This document shows, one piece after another, positions 15,621 to 25,743 of a DNA stretch of 64,000 bases. Location: contig DAHUYN010000005.1 of NCBI GenBank assembly GCA_027315165.1, positions 62,001 through 126,000 of the forward strand. Reading direction: 5' to 3'. This DNA comes from Thermoplasmata archaeon (GTDB taxonomy: Archaea > Thermoplasmatota > Thermoplasmata > Lutacidiplasmatales > UBA184). The translations under genes were made by a program, and so were the position numbers. Each line of letters opens with the position of its first letter. Position 1 is the first letter of the stretch. The notes under the pieces were generated by a model. The model was not told the DNA's origin. It did not search any database and worked only from the letters and a program-made list of their open reading frames with translations.

Positions 15621-16442
15621 ACGGCGCGCTGGCTCCTACGCTTCGGCTACGACGGCGCCGGCTTTGCGGGCTGGGCGCGACAGCCCGGCCTCAGGACGGT
15701 CGAGGGCGAGATCCTCCGGGCCCTGCCGAGGCTCGGCATCGCGCCGTCGGCCGAAGCCGCCCACCTCCAGGTGGCGAGCCGGACCGACCGCGGGGTCCAC
15801 GCTCGGGGCAACGCGCTCGCCCTCAACTCGCCGCTGGACCCGGGGCCCCTCCTGCGCGCGATCAACGGAGTCGCGCCGGACCTCTTCTTCACCCGCCTCC
15901 GGCAGGTGCCGGAGCGGTTCAACCCGAGAGCCGCCGTCTCGAGGAGCTACCGCTACTTCGAGCCGTCGGAGGGCCGTTTCCCGGACCGGTGGCGCGAGCT
16001 GCTCGAGGGGTTCGTCGGGCCGGTCGACGTCCGCTCCTTCGGGCGGGGGGTCCCGAGCGCGGCGCCGGTCTTCCGCGAGGTCGAGGCCGCCTCCCTGCGC
16101 GTCGAGGGGCCGCTCCTCGTCGTCGAGCTCCGCGCCCGGTCGTTCGTCTGGGGGATGGTCCGGAAGATCGTCGCGGCGGTGCGTGCGGCCGCCTCGGGGG
16201 AGCTCGAGGAGTCGGCGCTCCGCGACGCGATCGCGGGCCGCCGTCGGGTCACGCTGCCGCTCGCCGAGCCGGAGCGCCTCGTGCTGTGGTCCGTCGACTT
16301 CGACGAGCCGTTCGACGACGGCCTCGAGAGGGTGTCGCGGCGGCAGTCCCGTCGAGGTCGCGAGTCGCTCGAGGCGGCGCTCGTCCGGGCCGCCGTCGTC
16401 CGCGTGCTCACGGCCGAGGTCGCGAGCGCTCCCGGTGGGTGA
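15621..16442 (+). CDS. truA: tRNA pseudouridine(38-40) synthase TruA, no canonical start codon
   Basis: Conserved TruA N-terminus WLLRFGYDGAGFAGWARQ begins at 15630; catalytic Asp lies in SRTDRGVHARGN. Later strands SFVWGMVRKIVAAVRA and the expected length (about 270 residues) agree. No ATG, GTG or TTG occurs in this frame before GTG 15771, which lies 50 codons in and would remove the first part of the domain. ACG 15621, preceded by GGGGTCGGGGG at 15606-15617, is the best-placed candidate; a base error or mutation is the alternative. Isomerises uridines in the anticodon arm of tRNAs. 22 bp downstream of the preceding hypothetical gene. Confidence 0.85.
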   Translation, partial: TARWLLRFGYDGAGFAGWARQPGLRTVEGEILRALPRLGIAPSAEAAHLQVASRTDRGVHARGNALALNSPLDPGPLLRAINGVAPDLFFTRLRQVPERFNPRAAVSRSYRYFEPSEGRFPDRWRELLEGFVGPVDVRSFGRGVPSAAPVFREVEAASLRVEGPLLVVELRARSFVWGMVRKIVAAVRAAASGELEESALRDAIAGRRRVTLPLAEPERLVLWSVDFDEPFDDGLERVSRRQSRRGRESLEAALVRAAVVRVLTAEVASAPGG

Positions 16443-16499
16443 GCGGACGCCCCGTCGGAGGGGCCGGCTCGAGCTGCGCCGTCCCGGAGCGTCGGGAGC

Positions 16500-16802
16500 C
16501 TATCGCGCGCCGCGCGGCTCGACCGGCAGCCGGTTCCGGGTCATGTCGAACGTCGACCACTTGTGGCAGAGCGGGCAGGCCATGTACCGCGAGCGGCCGA
16601 GCCGGAACGCCGTCACGGCCGCGCCGGGGACGTAGTCGAGGTCGAACGTCCCCCCGCACTTCGGGCAGGTGAGTCGGACCCTCGAGATGACGCCGGGGGT
16701 GCCGAGCGCCGAGTTCCGTCGGTAGACCCACGCGTAGTAGACGACGAGGAGCACGAGGACGACCGCGGCGATCGCCAACCCCAGGAGCGAGGCGAGGCTC
16801 AT
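16500..16802 (-). CDS. Small membrane-anchored zinc-ribbon protein
   Basis: 100 residues: one N-terminal transmembrane helix (LLGLAIAAVVLVLLVVYYAW, about residues 5-24), then a zinc ribbon with LTCPKCGGTFDLDY and MACPLCHKWSTFD (CxxC ... CxxC). The ribbon would face the cytoplasm or the outside depending on topology; the following arginine suggests cytoplasm. Its ATG overlaps the stop of the upstream gene as ATGA, so the pair is one operon. Function unknown. Similar one-helix zinc ribbons are frequent in archaea. Confidence 0.75.
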   Translation of the reverse strand: MSLASLLGLAIAAVVLVLLVVYYAWVYRRNSALGTPGVISRVRLTCPKCGGTFDLDYVPGAAVTAFRLGRSRYMACPLCHKWSTFDMTRNRLPVEPRGAR

Positions 16803-17155
16803 CGTCCCCTCCGCCCGGAGGCGCGCGGCCCCGTCGTCGTCGCGGAGGACCGGCGGGGCGACCGGGTGACGAGCGCCTGCAGCCCCCGGAGCATCGTGAC
16901 GAGCGGCTCCTCGACGAGGAGGGGTGGGGGCGCCGCTTTCGAGCCCGGCAGGACCTTCTCCTCGACGAGGGCCGCGGCCGCATACCGCTGCCAGTCGACC
17001 GCGGCGTCGGCCGCCTTGCGGCGGATCCCCCAAAGGAGCTTCCGGCGGTAGGCAGGGTTCGGGAACGCGGAGACGAGCGCCCGCCGTCCCGTCTCCGGGT
17101 CGTCAGAGCTCCGCGCCACGAGATCGAGGTAGAGCCTCTCTCTCTCGCTGAACAT
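16799..17155 (-). CDS. Hypothetical helical protein upstream of the zinc-ribbon gene
   Basis: 118 residues, ATG 17155. Begins MFSERERLYLDLVARSSDDP and contains NPAYRRKLLWGIRRKAADA, reading like a compact helical protein; the last 40 residues are Pro/Arg-rich. I do not recognise the family. Overlaps the next gene as ATGA. A 6-bp inverted repeat with 8-bp spacer sits about 30 nt upstream, over the expected promoter (GCCTATCTC on the minus strand). Confidence 0.62.
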   Translation of the reverse strand: MFSERERLYLDLVARSSDDPETGRRALVSAFPNPAYRRKLLWGIRRKAADAAVDWQRYAAAALVEEKVLPGSKAAPPPLLVEEPLVTMLRGLQALVTRSPRRSSATTTGPRASGRRGR

Positions 17156-17184
17156 GGTCCGCGGAGGCCTCGAGCGGAGATAGG

Positions 17185-17204
17185 CGTTACTGTATTCGGT
17201 AACG
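17185..17204. promoter_or_regulatory. Operator-like inverted repeat
   Basis: CGTTAC-TGTATTCG-GTAACG, perfect 6-bp arms separated by 8 bp, upstream of the hypothetical gene starting at 17155. The same architecture (6-8-6) occurs at 42438. A dimeric regulator is suggested; none is identified. Confidence 0.5.
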
Positions 17205-17362
17205 GGCCCCGCGATCGAACCCGTTCGCCTCGCGCGGCCCCCGCAGACCCGGCTCGGGCTCGCCGCCCGGGGCGGCCCCTGTCGGCTCGACGCCCCCCGA
17301 CGAGGGCGAACGTCCACGAGGGCACGCGGCCCGTGTTCCCTCGTCGCGGCCTCCTCGCGGCG

Positions 17363-17908
17363 ATGGCCGCACCGGTCGCGCGGGTCCGCGCCGCGCGGTC
17401 CTCCGACGAGCCCGCCGTCGACGGCCTCTACCGGCACTACGTCCGGCATTCGTCCGCGACCGTCGGCATCGCGCCGCTCGACCCCGAGGTCCGGCACGCC
17501 GGGTGGCGCGACCCCGCGCGCGGCGGCCCGCACCGACTCCTCCTCGCGGAGTCGGAACCGGGGGCGCTCCTCGGCTGGGCGGCGAGCGGGCCGTTCCGAC
17601 CCCGGGCCGCCTACGTGACGATGGTCGAGACGTCGGTCGATACGTCGGCCTACTGCCACCCCGACTCGCTCGGACAACAGGTGGGCCCGAGGCGGTACGG
17701 GGCCCTCTTCGCCGAGCTCGCCGACGAGGCGATCGAACGGGTCGTCGCCGACGTCACGCTGCCGAACCCGGCGTCGATGGCGCTCCACGAGCGCTTCGGG
17801 TTCCGGCGCGTCGGCGTCTTCACGAGGGTCGGCCGGAAGTTCGATCGGTTCTGGGACGTCGCCTGGCTCGAGCGACCCCTCCGCCTCGGGGCCGATCCCG
17901 ACGGCTGA
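17363..17908 (+). CDS. GNAT-family N-acetyltransferase
   Basis: 181 residues from ATG 17363 (a GTG ten codons earlier is the alternative). Resembles the phosphinothricin-type acetyltransferases: AARSSDEPAVDGLYRHYV at the N-terminus, then the motif VETSVDTSAYCHPDSLGQQVG..., and the C-terminal VTLPNPASMALHERFGFRRVG, which is the classic GNAT N-x-x-S-x-x-L-(H/Y)-E-(R/K)-x-G-F pattern. Transfers an acetyl group from acetyl-CoA to an amine; target unknown. The acetyl-CoA loop normally reading R-G-x-G-x-G is changed to LGQQVGPRRYGA. Single gene, convergent with the esterase. Confidence 0.83.
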   Translation: MAAPVARVRAARSSDEPAVDGLYRHYVRHSSATVGIAPLDPEVRHAGWRDPARGGPHRLLLAESEPGALLGWAASGPFRPRAAYVTMVETSVDTSAYCHPDSLGQQVGPRRYGALFAELADEAIERVVADVTLPNPASMALHERFGFRRVGVFTRVGRKFDRFWDVAWLERPLRLGADPDG

Positions 17909-17953
17909 CGAGCCTCGGACCCGACGCGCGAGCGTCCCCGAGACGGGCGCGCC

Positions 17954-20194
17954 TCAGCCCGTTCGGGTCCGTTGGCGGAGCCTCGCGATCGAGAGGGCGA
18001 GCGCCGCGCCCGCGGCGACGCCGAGCGGTCCCCAGAGCCACGCCGAGCCGAGCCACCCGTTCCCCGAGCTGCTGTTGTTCGCTCCCGGAGCCGGCCGGGA
18101 GAGGTCGGGGTTGTACGAGACCGCGAGCGTTCCGTTGCCGCTGACGACGAGGCTCACGCCGCTCGCGCTGACGTTCCCCGTGGCCGTCCACGCGCCGAAG
18201 CTCTCCCCGACGCACGAGGCCCCGGAGAGCGTGTGCGGCCCCGCGGGCAAGAGCCCGCGGGTCCCGTTCGCGTAGGCGACCCCGTCGACGAGGATCGCGG
18301 CGCCGCAGGTGGCCGGGGTCACGAGGAATCGAACGGTGAACGGCAGCGTCGTCGAGATCGTGTAGACCGCCGCGACGCTCCCCGAGCCGCTCACGACGAG
18401 CTGCGTCGAGGGCCCGGCGCCCGAGGTGGCGACGCCGCCCTCGGCGATCCAGTCGGAGAAGTCGTAGCCCGAGCAACTGCCGGCGATCAGCGGGACGGTG
18501 GCCGGCGCCATCGTCAGCGACGCGCCGTCCCCGACCTGGCTCCCGTCGACGAGGAGGGGACCGCACCCGGCGGGGAGCACGCGGACCGAGACATTGGCCT
18601 CGGTGAGGGACGGGGCGTACAACGGCTCGACGCTGCCGTTCCCCGAGACGGTGAGGGAGGTCGTCGCCGAGAGGGCGGCACCGACCGAGGCGCCACCGGC
18701 GACGACCCACCGGGAGAAGCTCTCCGTCCCACAGCTCGCGGCGGCGATCGCGTAGGTCCCGAGGGCGAGCGAGCGAGCGGTGTTCGGCGAGACCGTCACG
18801 CCATCGAGCGTGCCGAACGGGCAGCTCCCGGGCGCGAGGAACTCGACGGTGGCGTTCGCGGGCCCGGGGGTCGTCGTCGTGAACCGCGCCACGACGGAGC
18901 CGCTCGCGCCGACCGCCACCGTCGCGGAGGCGGCGTTGTAGCGCACGCCACCGCCGGTCGAGATCGAGGTGGTCGCGTAGCCAACGCAGGGGGTCGCCGT
19001 GACGTTGTAGCTCCCGGCGGGCAGCGAGAGCGTGAACCCGTTCGGGTACGGCACGCCGTTGACCGACACGGTGCCGCACGAGAACGGCGAGGTCACGAGG
19101 GTGACGAGCGGGACCCTCGGTGCCACGGGGGTCGGCACGGGATAGAGGCCGGTGTAGAGGCCCGGGCCCACGGACCCCGAGAAGAAGGCGAAGAGGTCCG
19201 TGGCGTTGAGCTGGCTGTAGTCGTGGACCCCGTTCGGCTCGTAGACGTAGCGGAAGGAGAAGTTCGCGGGGTCGAGGGCGGCGTAGGCCGCGAGGGGCGT
19301 CGTGCACGAGGGGCTCTCGTTCCAGCCGGAGATGTAGAGGCAGCTGGTCTGGAGCAGGGAGTCGTTCGCCTCGAGATACGGCCACACCGACGGGTTGTTC
19401 GGGATCGCGAGGTCGCTGCCGCCGGCCGTGAAGTACAGGCGGAGACCCTTCGCGGCCTCTGGCTGCAGCCGAAGCATCGAGAGCGACTGCCAGACGGAGG
19501 CCGCGATCGAGGAGGCGTTCGGGTAGCCTCCCGAGGTGTTGAGGAGGGCGTTGACGTCGGGCCCGGAGCGGATGGAGAGGCCGTAGCTGGTGAGCTCGTA
19601 GATGTCCGACTCCGTCGCGATCGCGCCGAGACCGGCAAAGAGGCCCGGGTGCGCGAGCCCGATCGCCAGCGTGCCCATGCCGCCCATCGAGAAGCCGAAG
19701 AGGTAGAGGCGGGAGACGTTGCGCAGGCTCTCCTCGTGCGTGATCGCGTCGAGGATGTCCTGCGCCTGCGGGCCGGTGTAGGGGGAATCGGTGTAGTAGC
19801 CGTCCCCGGTCCTCGTGTTCGGCACGATGAGGAGGTAGCCGGCGGCGGAGGCGGCGGCGATCGTCCTTCCGTCCTCCGACGTGTTGTAGCCGCCGGCCTT
19901 CGGGGCGTTCTCGGTCGGGTTGATGCCGTGGAGCTCGACCGCGAGCGGGTAGGCGAGGCGGGGGTCGTACCCGGAGGGGAGGTACTCCTGGTAGCTCAGC
20001 TGGAACCCGTCGATCGAGCTCGTGTAGTTGACGATCGACACGGCGGGGCGCGTCACGCTCGCGTGGGCCGTCGAGAGCCCGGCCGGGGCGACCGGGGGCG
20101 ACCCGCTCGCGACCGGCCCGGCGCCGAGCCACGCGGCGAGAAGGAGGACGAGCCCGAGGCCGACGGCGAGCGCGGCCGCCCTCCTCTCGAGCAC
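17954..20194 (-). CDS. Large exported alpha/beta-hydrolase (esterase) with beta-repeat stalk and C-terminal anchor
   Basis: 746 residues. Signal segment at residues 6-27; alpha/beta-hydrolase domain about 50-370 with nucleophile in LFGFSMGGMG (Ser at about 169), oxyanion region AVELHGINPTE, and a late His in PNGVHDYSQ. Four repeats of about 80 residues follow (around 390-700), each with a pattern like VTFLAPGSCPFGT...GTYAIAAASC, then a C-terminal membrane helix and RLRQRTRTG. So an enzyme displayed on a stalk at the cell surface, possibly cutting polymers or esters (esterase D / PHB depolymerase-like). Starts at GTG with a TATA box at the leaderless distance. Confidence 0.8.
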   Translation of the reverse strand: MLERRAAALAVGLGLVLLLAAWLGAGPVASGSPPVAPAGLSTAHASVTRPAVSIVNYTSSIDGFQLSYQEYLPSGYDPRLAYPLAVELHGINPTENAPKAGGYNTSEDGRTIAAASAAGYLLIVPNTRTGDGYYTDSPYTGPQAQDILDAITHEESLRNVSRLYLFGFSMGGMGTLAIGLAHPGLFAGLGAIATESDIYELTSYGLSIRSGPDVNALLNTSGGYPNASSIAASVWQSLSMLRLQPEAAKGLRLYFTAGGSDLAIPNNPSVWPYLEANDSLLQTSCLYISGWNESPSCTTPLAAYAALDPANFSFRYVYEPNGVHDYSQLNATDLFAFFSGSVGPGLYTGLYPVPTPVAPRVPLVTLVTSPFSCGTVSVNGVPYPNGFTLSLPAGSYNVTATPCVGYATTSISTGGGVRYNAASATVAVGASGSVVARFTTTTPGPANATVEFLAPGSCPFGTLDGVTVSPNTARSLALGTYAIAAASCGTESFSRWVVAGGASVGAALSATTSLTVSGNGSVEPLYAPSLTEANVSVRVLPAGCGPLLVDGSQVGDGASLTMAPATVPLIAGSCSGYDFSDWIAEGGVATSGAGPSTQLVVSGSGSVAAVYTISTTLPFTVRFLVTPATCGAAILVDGVAYANGTRGLLPAGPHTLSGASCVGESFGAWTATGNVSASGVSLVVSGNGTLAVSYNPDLSRPAPGANNSSSGNGWLGSAWLWGPLGVAAGAALALSIARLRQRTRTG

Positions 20195-20216
20195 GTCCTT
20201 CCAAGCCGTCGCACCC

Positions 20217-20225
20217 CTATATGAC
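20217..20225 (-). promoter_or_regulatory. TATA box of the esterase gene
   Basis: Minus strand TCATATAGG, centred 27 nt before GTG 20194. Nearly identical to the elements before the PadR gene and the Kelch/PKD gene. Confidence 0.65.
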
Positions 20226-20397
20226 GCTGGTCGGCCGTTACTCTCTCGGGTCGGTCACGGGGGAGGCGGTGGCGCCGCCCTCGAGGGGCTCGCGTCCCCG
20301 GCGTCGACGGAGGGGTCGGTGCGGGCGCGTTGACAACAACGCCTTGTAGCCACGGCGACCGCCGGGAGATGCGGACGGTCGAGGGGGGTCGGAGCGG

Positions 20398-20841
20398 GTG
20401 GGGTGGTTGTCGAACCTGTGGCGCCGCGGAGGGACGGCGGAGGCGCTCGAGGAGCCCTCCCGAGAGGAGGTCGAGGGGGAGGCGACCCGAGGCGCTCGTC
20501 GCACCCCCTCCCCGACGCGGCTGACGACCCTCAACTTCGACCGGTTCCTTCGAGAGCATCCGGCCGCCGTCGTCGACGTCTGGGCTCCGTGGTGTGGCCC
20601 GTGCCGGGCGTTCGCCCCCGTGTTCGCGCAGGCCGCGGCCCGCTGGGGGGATCAGGTGGGATTCGGCAAGGTCCACGCCGACCACGAGCCGTCCCTCGTC
20701 TCCCGGTTCGGGGTCCGGTCGATCCCTTCCCTTCTCTTCTTCCGGGACGGCGAGCTCGTGCGGACCGAGGTCGGCGTGGTCCCGCCCGAGCGGCTCGCCC
20801 GGCACCTCCGAAGGACGTTCGGTACCGCCCTTCGAGGGTAG
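20398..20841 (+). CDS. Thioredoxin-like protein
   Basis: 147 residues. Thioredoxin fold with active site APWCGPCR (Cys at about 66 and 69), cis-proline loop SIPSLLFF, and DVW at the start of the core strand. A 40-residue charged N-terminal extension precedes the domain; GTG 20398 is chosen because GGGGGGTCGGAG lies just upstream, but a start nearer residue 40 is possible. Catalyses dithiol-disulfide exchange in the cytoplasm. The next gene (small zinc ribbon) begins 55 bp downstream. Confidence 0.88.
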   Translation: MGWLSNLWRRGGTAEALEEPSREEVEGEATRGARRTPSPTRLTTLNFDRFLREHPAAVVDVWAPWCGPCRAFAPVFAQAAARWGDQVGFGKVHADHEPSLVSRFGVRSIPSLLFFRDGELVRTEVGVVPPERLARHLRRTFGTALRG

Positions 20842-20896
20842 ACGGCCCGTCCGTGCGAGCGATGGGTCTATCCGCGCCGACCGCTTCCCGGCCGGC

Positions 20897-21136
20897 GTGC
20901 GGTTCCGGCGGGCGAAGCCGAAAGCCCCGGCACCGGCGCCGGTGCCGACCCCCGCGCTCGACTCGAGGCCGTCGACCGCCGCCGGGGCCGGCGCTGGCGT
21001 GAGCCACGGCCTGCTCGGCGCCTACGTCGGCGCCGCCGGGCTGACCTGGAAGTGTCCGGGCTGCTCCCGGGACGTGCCCAACTGGCTCGAGAACTGCCCC
21101 GGCTGCGGAGCCCCTGTGCCTTCGGACCCTCCCTGA
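20897..21136 (+). CDS. Small zinc-ribbon protein
   Basis: 79 residues from GTG 20897. Basic, Ala/Pro-rich first half, then [24 protein letters not shown], a tidy CxxC-x(12)-CxxC zinc ribbon with a rubredoxin-like knuckle spacing. A TATA-like TCTATCC lies about 27 nt before the GTG, the spacing used by other genes here. No annotation beyond zinc binding is possible; related small ribbons occur at 16500, 25958 and 36723. Confidence 0.6.
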   Translation: MRFRRAKPKAPAPAPVPTPALDSRPSTAAGAGAGVSHGLLGAYVGAAGLTWKCPGCSRDVPNWLENCPGCGAPVPSDPP

Positions 21137-21252
21137 CGGGGGGGTCGGCGGCGCGCGGGTCGCGACGCCGGCACGCCGCGCTCACGCGCGTGTGCCCTCG
21201 TCGGTCCCGGCGGGGGAGAGCGCCTATCCCGAACGGCGGCCTGGGCGGTGGC

Positions 21253-22659
<1,407 letters not shown>

Positions 22660-22677
22660 GGGGCCCCTTCGCCTGGG

Positions 22678-24000
22678 CTAGGCGCCCGTCGGAGGGTCGT
22701 GGCGGGGTGCGGGGGTCTCCGAGCGCCCCCATCGACGCACCTCGGCGGAGGTGAGGAGGACGAGGTTGCAGACAACGACCCCGAGTCCCGCGAGGATGTA
22801 CGTCCAGCCGACCCCGACGTAGAGCACGATCAGGCCGCCCGCCGCGAGCCCGGCCGGTATCATCGCGAAGCTGCCCGCCTCATCGGTGGCGAAGTAGCGG
22901 CCGAGGTACTCGTCCGGCACGGTGCGCTGAACACCGGAGAGCCAGGTGGTGTTCCCGAGGGAGAGGCAGGCGCCCGCGCCGAACTCCGCGACGAGGGCCA
23001 CGAGGAGGGAGTGCGTGAGCCCGAGGGCGATCAGGAAGAAGCCGGCAGCTCCCCACGCGAGGGTCGTCCACAACCCGGCGGCCCGCTCGGTGTGGAGTCG
23101 GCCGGGGAGGAGCGCGCCCGCGGCGAACCCCGCGGTCGTCGCGGCGACGATCAACCCGAACCCCGTGGCGCCCTCGCGGAGGCGCTCGGAGACGTAGACG
23201 ACGGTGAACCCGCCCCAGATCGAGAGGAAGAAGTTCGCCGCCATCGCGGTCAGCGTGATCACGAGCAGGGCGCGCTGGGAGGCGAGGTAGCCCACGCCAG
23301 CCCGCACCTCCGCCAACAGCGAGGCGCCCGGCTCCTTCGAGGCCGCCGCGGCGCGGGCCGCGGGGAATACCATCGCCAGGATGAGGATCCCCGACACGGC
23401 GAAGGTGAGCGAGTTCACGGCGAGCCCGACGACGGCGAGGTTGGCCGCGAGGAAGAGTCCGCCGAGAGGGCTCCCCACGAACGAGGCGATCGTCGATCCG
23501 CCCTGGAGGAGGCCGTTGCCCTCGGTCGTCTGGTCTGCGCTCAGGATCCGGGGGATCGTCGCGTTCGTGGCCGGCCGGAACACCGTGCTGAACGACGCGA
23601 CGACGAGGACGGCGACCAGGAGCAGGACCGAGCTCACGCCGGCCACGAGCACGTATCCCGCGAGGACGGCGAAGGTCGCGGCTCGAGCGAGGTCGCAAGC
23701 GACCATGAGGCGACGCCGGTCCCAGCGGTCGATCAGCGCACCGGCCAGGAGACCGAACGCGAGCGTCGGCAGGAACTGGAGGATGCCGAGGAGGGAGATG
23801 GCGAGCGGTGAGTGGGTCTGGTTATAGACGAGCCACGTGATGATGATCGTCCCTACCGCGGTGCCGGCCGACGAGGTGACGGCCCCGGTCCAGAGCCGCC
23901 GGAAGTTCGGGTTGCCGAACGGCCGGGCCCGTTCCGGCAAGGCTCCTCCCGGCGACGCTACGGGCGCGGTGGGCAGCGGGGTCGGGGTTGGATCGGTCAC
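22678..24000 (-). CDS. Major facilitator superfamily transporter
   Basis: About 440 residues with 12 hydrophobic segments. N-terminal half contains the MFS loop GALIDRWDRRRLMVACDLARA (motif A between TM2 and TM3) after FRRLWTGAVTSSAGTAVG, typical of the enterobactin-exporter (EntS)/macrolide-efflux branch. Exports small molecules by proton antiport; substrate unknown. Start GTG 24000 (VTDPTPTPLP) is chosen because it follows no membrane segment; ATG 24036 or 24105 are possible. Monocistronic. Confidence 0.88.
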   Translation of the reverse strand: MTDPTPTPLPTAPVASPGGALPERARPFGNPNFRRLWTGAVTSSAGTAVGTIIITWLVYNQTHSPLAISLLGILQFLPTLAFGLLAGALIDRWDRRRLMVACDLARAATFAVLAGYVLVAGVSSVLLLVAVLVVASFSTVFRPATNATIPRILSADQTTEGNGLLQGGSTIASFVGSPLGGLFLAANLAVVGLAVNSLTFAVSGILILAMVFPAARAAAASKEPGASLLAEVRAGVGYLASQRALLVITLTAMAANFFLSIWGGFTVVYVSERLREGATGFGLIVAATTAGFAAGALLPGRLHTERAAGLWTTLAWGAAGFFLIALGLTHSLLVALVAEFGAGACLSLGNTTWLSGVQRTVPDEYLGRYFATDEAGSFAMIPAGLAAGGLIVLYVGVGWTYILAGLGVVVCNLVLLTSAEVRRWGRSETPAPRHDPPTGA

Positions 24001-24772
24001 GTCGAGCGGGTCACACCGGTCCGAGAAAAGGCCCATTCCGGCACCGTGGATGAAGGCAGCGCTCGGGAGGAGAGCGCGCATCGTCCGCCTCGGCCACGGC
24101 CCCATGACGTCCCTTCGTTTCGTCGAGTCGAACGCCCGGTCGCCTCGTTCCGTACTGCATCGAGGACCTGTCGTCCGTCGCTCTCGTGCGCGCGTGTCGC
24201 CGGGCCGCGAGTTCTCCGACCCGCCTCGAGGCGGCGATGGACGTGAGCTCGGGAATGCGGATCACGCGTACGGCCTTGACCTCGGAGAACGGCAGAGCCG
24301 CCGCGTACCGGTCGAGGCCGAGCGTTCCCGGGTCGGCGAGAGGGCGGAACCGTCGTGTGCGATGCGCTCCGGCAGCTACGGCCTACCGGTCGGCCGCGAA
24401 TCGATGGGCGACGTACGCAGTCGCTTGAGGCCGGCCGGTTCAGCGGCACGTGGATCGGGGCCCGGTACCCGGGGCTGACCGACCCGTCCTCGTTCGGGTT
24501 CTACTCGGAAGGCTCGCTCGGATCTGCCATGCTCGAGACGCGGTCCCTCCGAGGGCGCCGGTCACGATCGCGGTGTCCGGAAGCCCTCCGGGCCCGCGTG
24601 ATCCGACGGATCCTCGCGGAGCTCGAGGAGAAGGCGCTCGCCCGCAACCCGCTCCGCGGGAGGCTGCGGACGCGGAGGGGAGCACCGCCTTTGCCGAAGC
24701 CGGCCCGGTCGAGGCGATCCTACGCGGATCGGCCATTCCCGGTCCGACCGGGTCGGGGCGAGCGGGGCCGGG
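24001..24772. other. Stretch with no intact gene, possible decayed coding sequence
   Basis: About 770 bp between the MFS and SnoaL-like genes. The minus strand at roughly 24200-24350 reads like a protein piece (LPFSEVKAVRVIRIPELTSI, then AASRRVGELAARR), but no start, promoter or continued frame supports a gene. The adjoining decayed transposase and integrase suggest a region of insertion and loss. Confidence 0.35.
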
Positions 24773-25222
24773 TCACGACAGCCCGATCTGTTTCAGGAAG
24801 GTCACGAGATCGTAGAACAGCCGCTCCTCGGTGATCTCGCCCTTCTCGTTCCAGGTCGCCACGGTGCAGAACTCGATGTGGAAGCTCTTGCCCGTCGGCG
24901 GGATCACCTTGCCCCCGGCGACCTTCATGGGGCCCTTCATGGTCCCGGTGAAGTCCGCCACGGAGCAGGTGTGGTTGCCCGAGGCGAAGAAGAGCTTGTA
25001 CGGCCGGTTGACGAGTCGTTGGTCGGGGAAGGTCTTGAAGAACTCGACGGCCTCGGCGTCGTGATTGTGCCGGCCGCGGGTCGGCTCGGGCTGGCCGGGC
25101 CAGTAGACCGCGACGTCCTCCGTGTGCCGCTTTCGGAAGGTCTCCCACTGCGGGCTTCCCGGTCCCGCGTTCCAGGCGTCGTCCAGCGTCTGCATCAGCT
25201 CCGCGAGCTTCTTTGCGTCCAT
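24773..25222 (-). CDS. SnoaL-like (NTF2-fold) protein
   Basis: 149 residues. Helical start AKKLAELMQTLDDAWNAG, then the cone-shaped fold pattern of SnoaL-like polyketide cyclase/ester cyclase proteins: VAVYWPGQPEPTRGRHNHDAEAV, FKTFPDQRLVNRPYKLFF, GNHTCSVADFTGTMKGP, and HIEFCTVATWNEKGEITEERLF. Members bind or convert small hydrophobic ligands or have unknown roles. The N-E-K-G-x-I motif is usual for the family. ATG 25222; the minus-strand CACCTATATCTG (25270-25280) is a plausible TATA box but is about 50 nt off. Confidence 0.78.
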   Translation of the reverse strand: MDAKKLAELMQTLDDAWNAGPGSPQWETFRKRHTEDVAVYWPGQPEPTRGRHNHDAEAVEFFKTFPDQRLVNRPYKLFFASGNHTCSVADFTGTMKGPMKVAGGKVIPPTGKSFHIEFCTVATWNEKGEITEERLFYDLVTFLKQIGLS

Positions 25223-25277
25223 CCTCGTCGCCCCCCTCGGGGCCTCCGCCGACCGGAACGCCCCCTGTCAGATATAG

Positions 25278-25514
25278 GTGCCAGGGCCGCCCGGGGTGAG
25301 CTGGCACAACAATCTCGCGGAGAACCGCGTGCGGCAGGGCGTGCTCTCCCGGGAGATCAGCGGCGGCCGACGGTCATGGAAGGGGGCGCGGATCCTGGAG
25401 CGGCTGACGTCGGTCTATCGGACCTGCCGGGTCCGGGGACTGAAGTTCGTCGAAGTGGTGCGGGACGCGCGGCGAGGGAGGGGCTACCCGGCCTTTGCCG
25501 CGCCGTCAGCTTGA
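25278..25514 (+). pseudogene. IS66-like transposase, C-terminal remnant
   Basis: 78 codons. HNNLAENRVRQGVLSREIS, GGRRSWKGARILERLTSVYRTC and VEVVRDARRGRGYPAF match the C-terminal part of IS66-type/related archaeal transposases, where D/H-N-N-x-A-E carries the last catalytic Glu. Only this end remains: no upstream catalytic domain, no accessory ORFs and no terminal inverted repeats were seen. The frame is still open, so the loss is fairly recent. It converges with the integrase remnant, overlapping by 9 bp. Confidence 0.65.
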
Positions 25515-25715
25515 CCCGAAAGCGGAATGCCTACGACCTTCGGGAGTCTGACTCGCGAGGTGGCAGAACAGCCGGAGCGAGCGCGCGTAGACGTCAGCCG
25601 TGATCCGCGAGCCGCGCGCGACGTTCGCGTGCCACGCGGCCCGCCCGGGCCGGGCGAGGAAGGTCTGGATCGTGACGCCGTCGATGGAGGCGCGGGGCGC
25701 GTCCGCCCCATGGTC
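25506..25715 (-). pseudogene. Tyrosine integrase N-terminal remnant beside tRNA-Glu
   Basis: The minus-strand frame reads ASIDGVTIQTFLARPGRAAW, then HANVARGSRITADVYARSLRLFCHLASQTPE, which looks like the SAM-like N-terminal DNA-binding domain of archaeal/phage integrases. A TAG lies directly upstream at 25716-25718 with no start codon between, and the frame stops at 25506 without any catalytic R-H-R-Y region. It starts about 30 bp from the 3' end of tRNA-Glu, the usual place for an integrase of a tRNA-integrated element. Confidence 0.5.
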
Positions 25716-25743
25716 CTACCAGGGTCTTAGACCAAGGTTGGGA

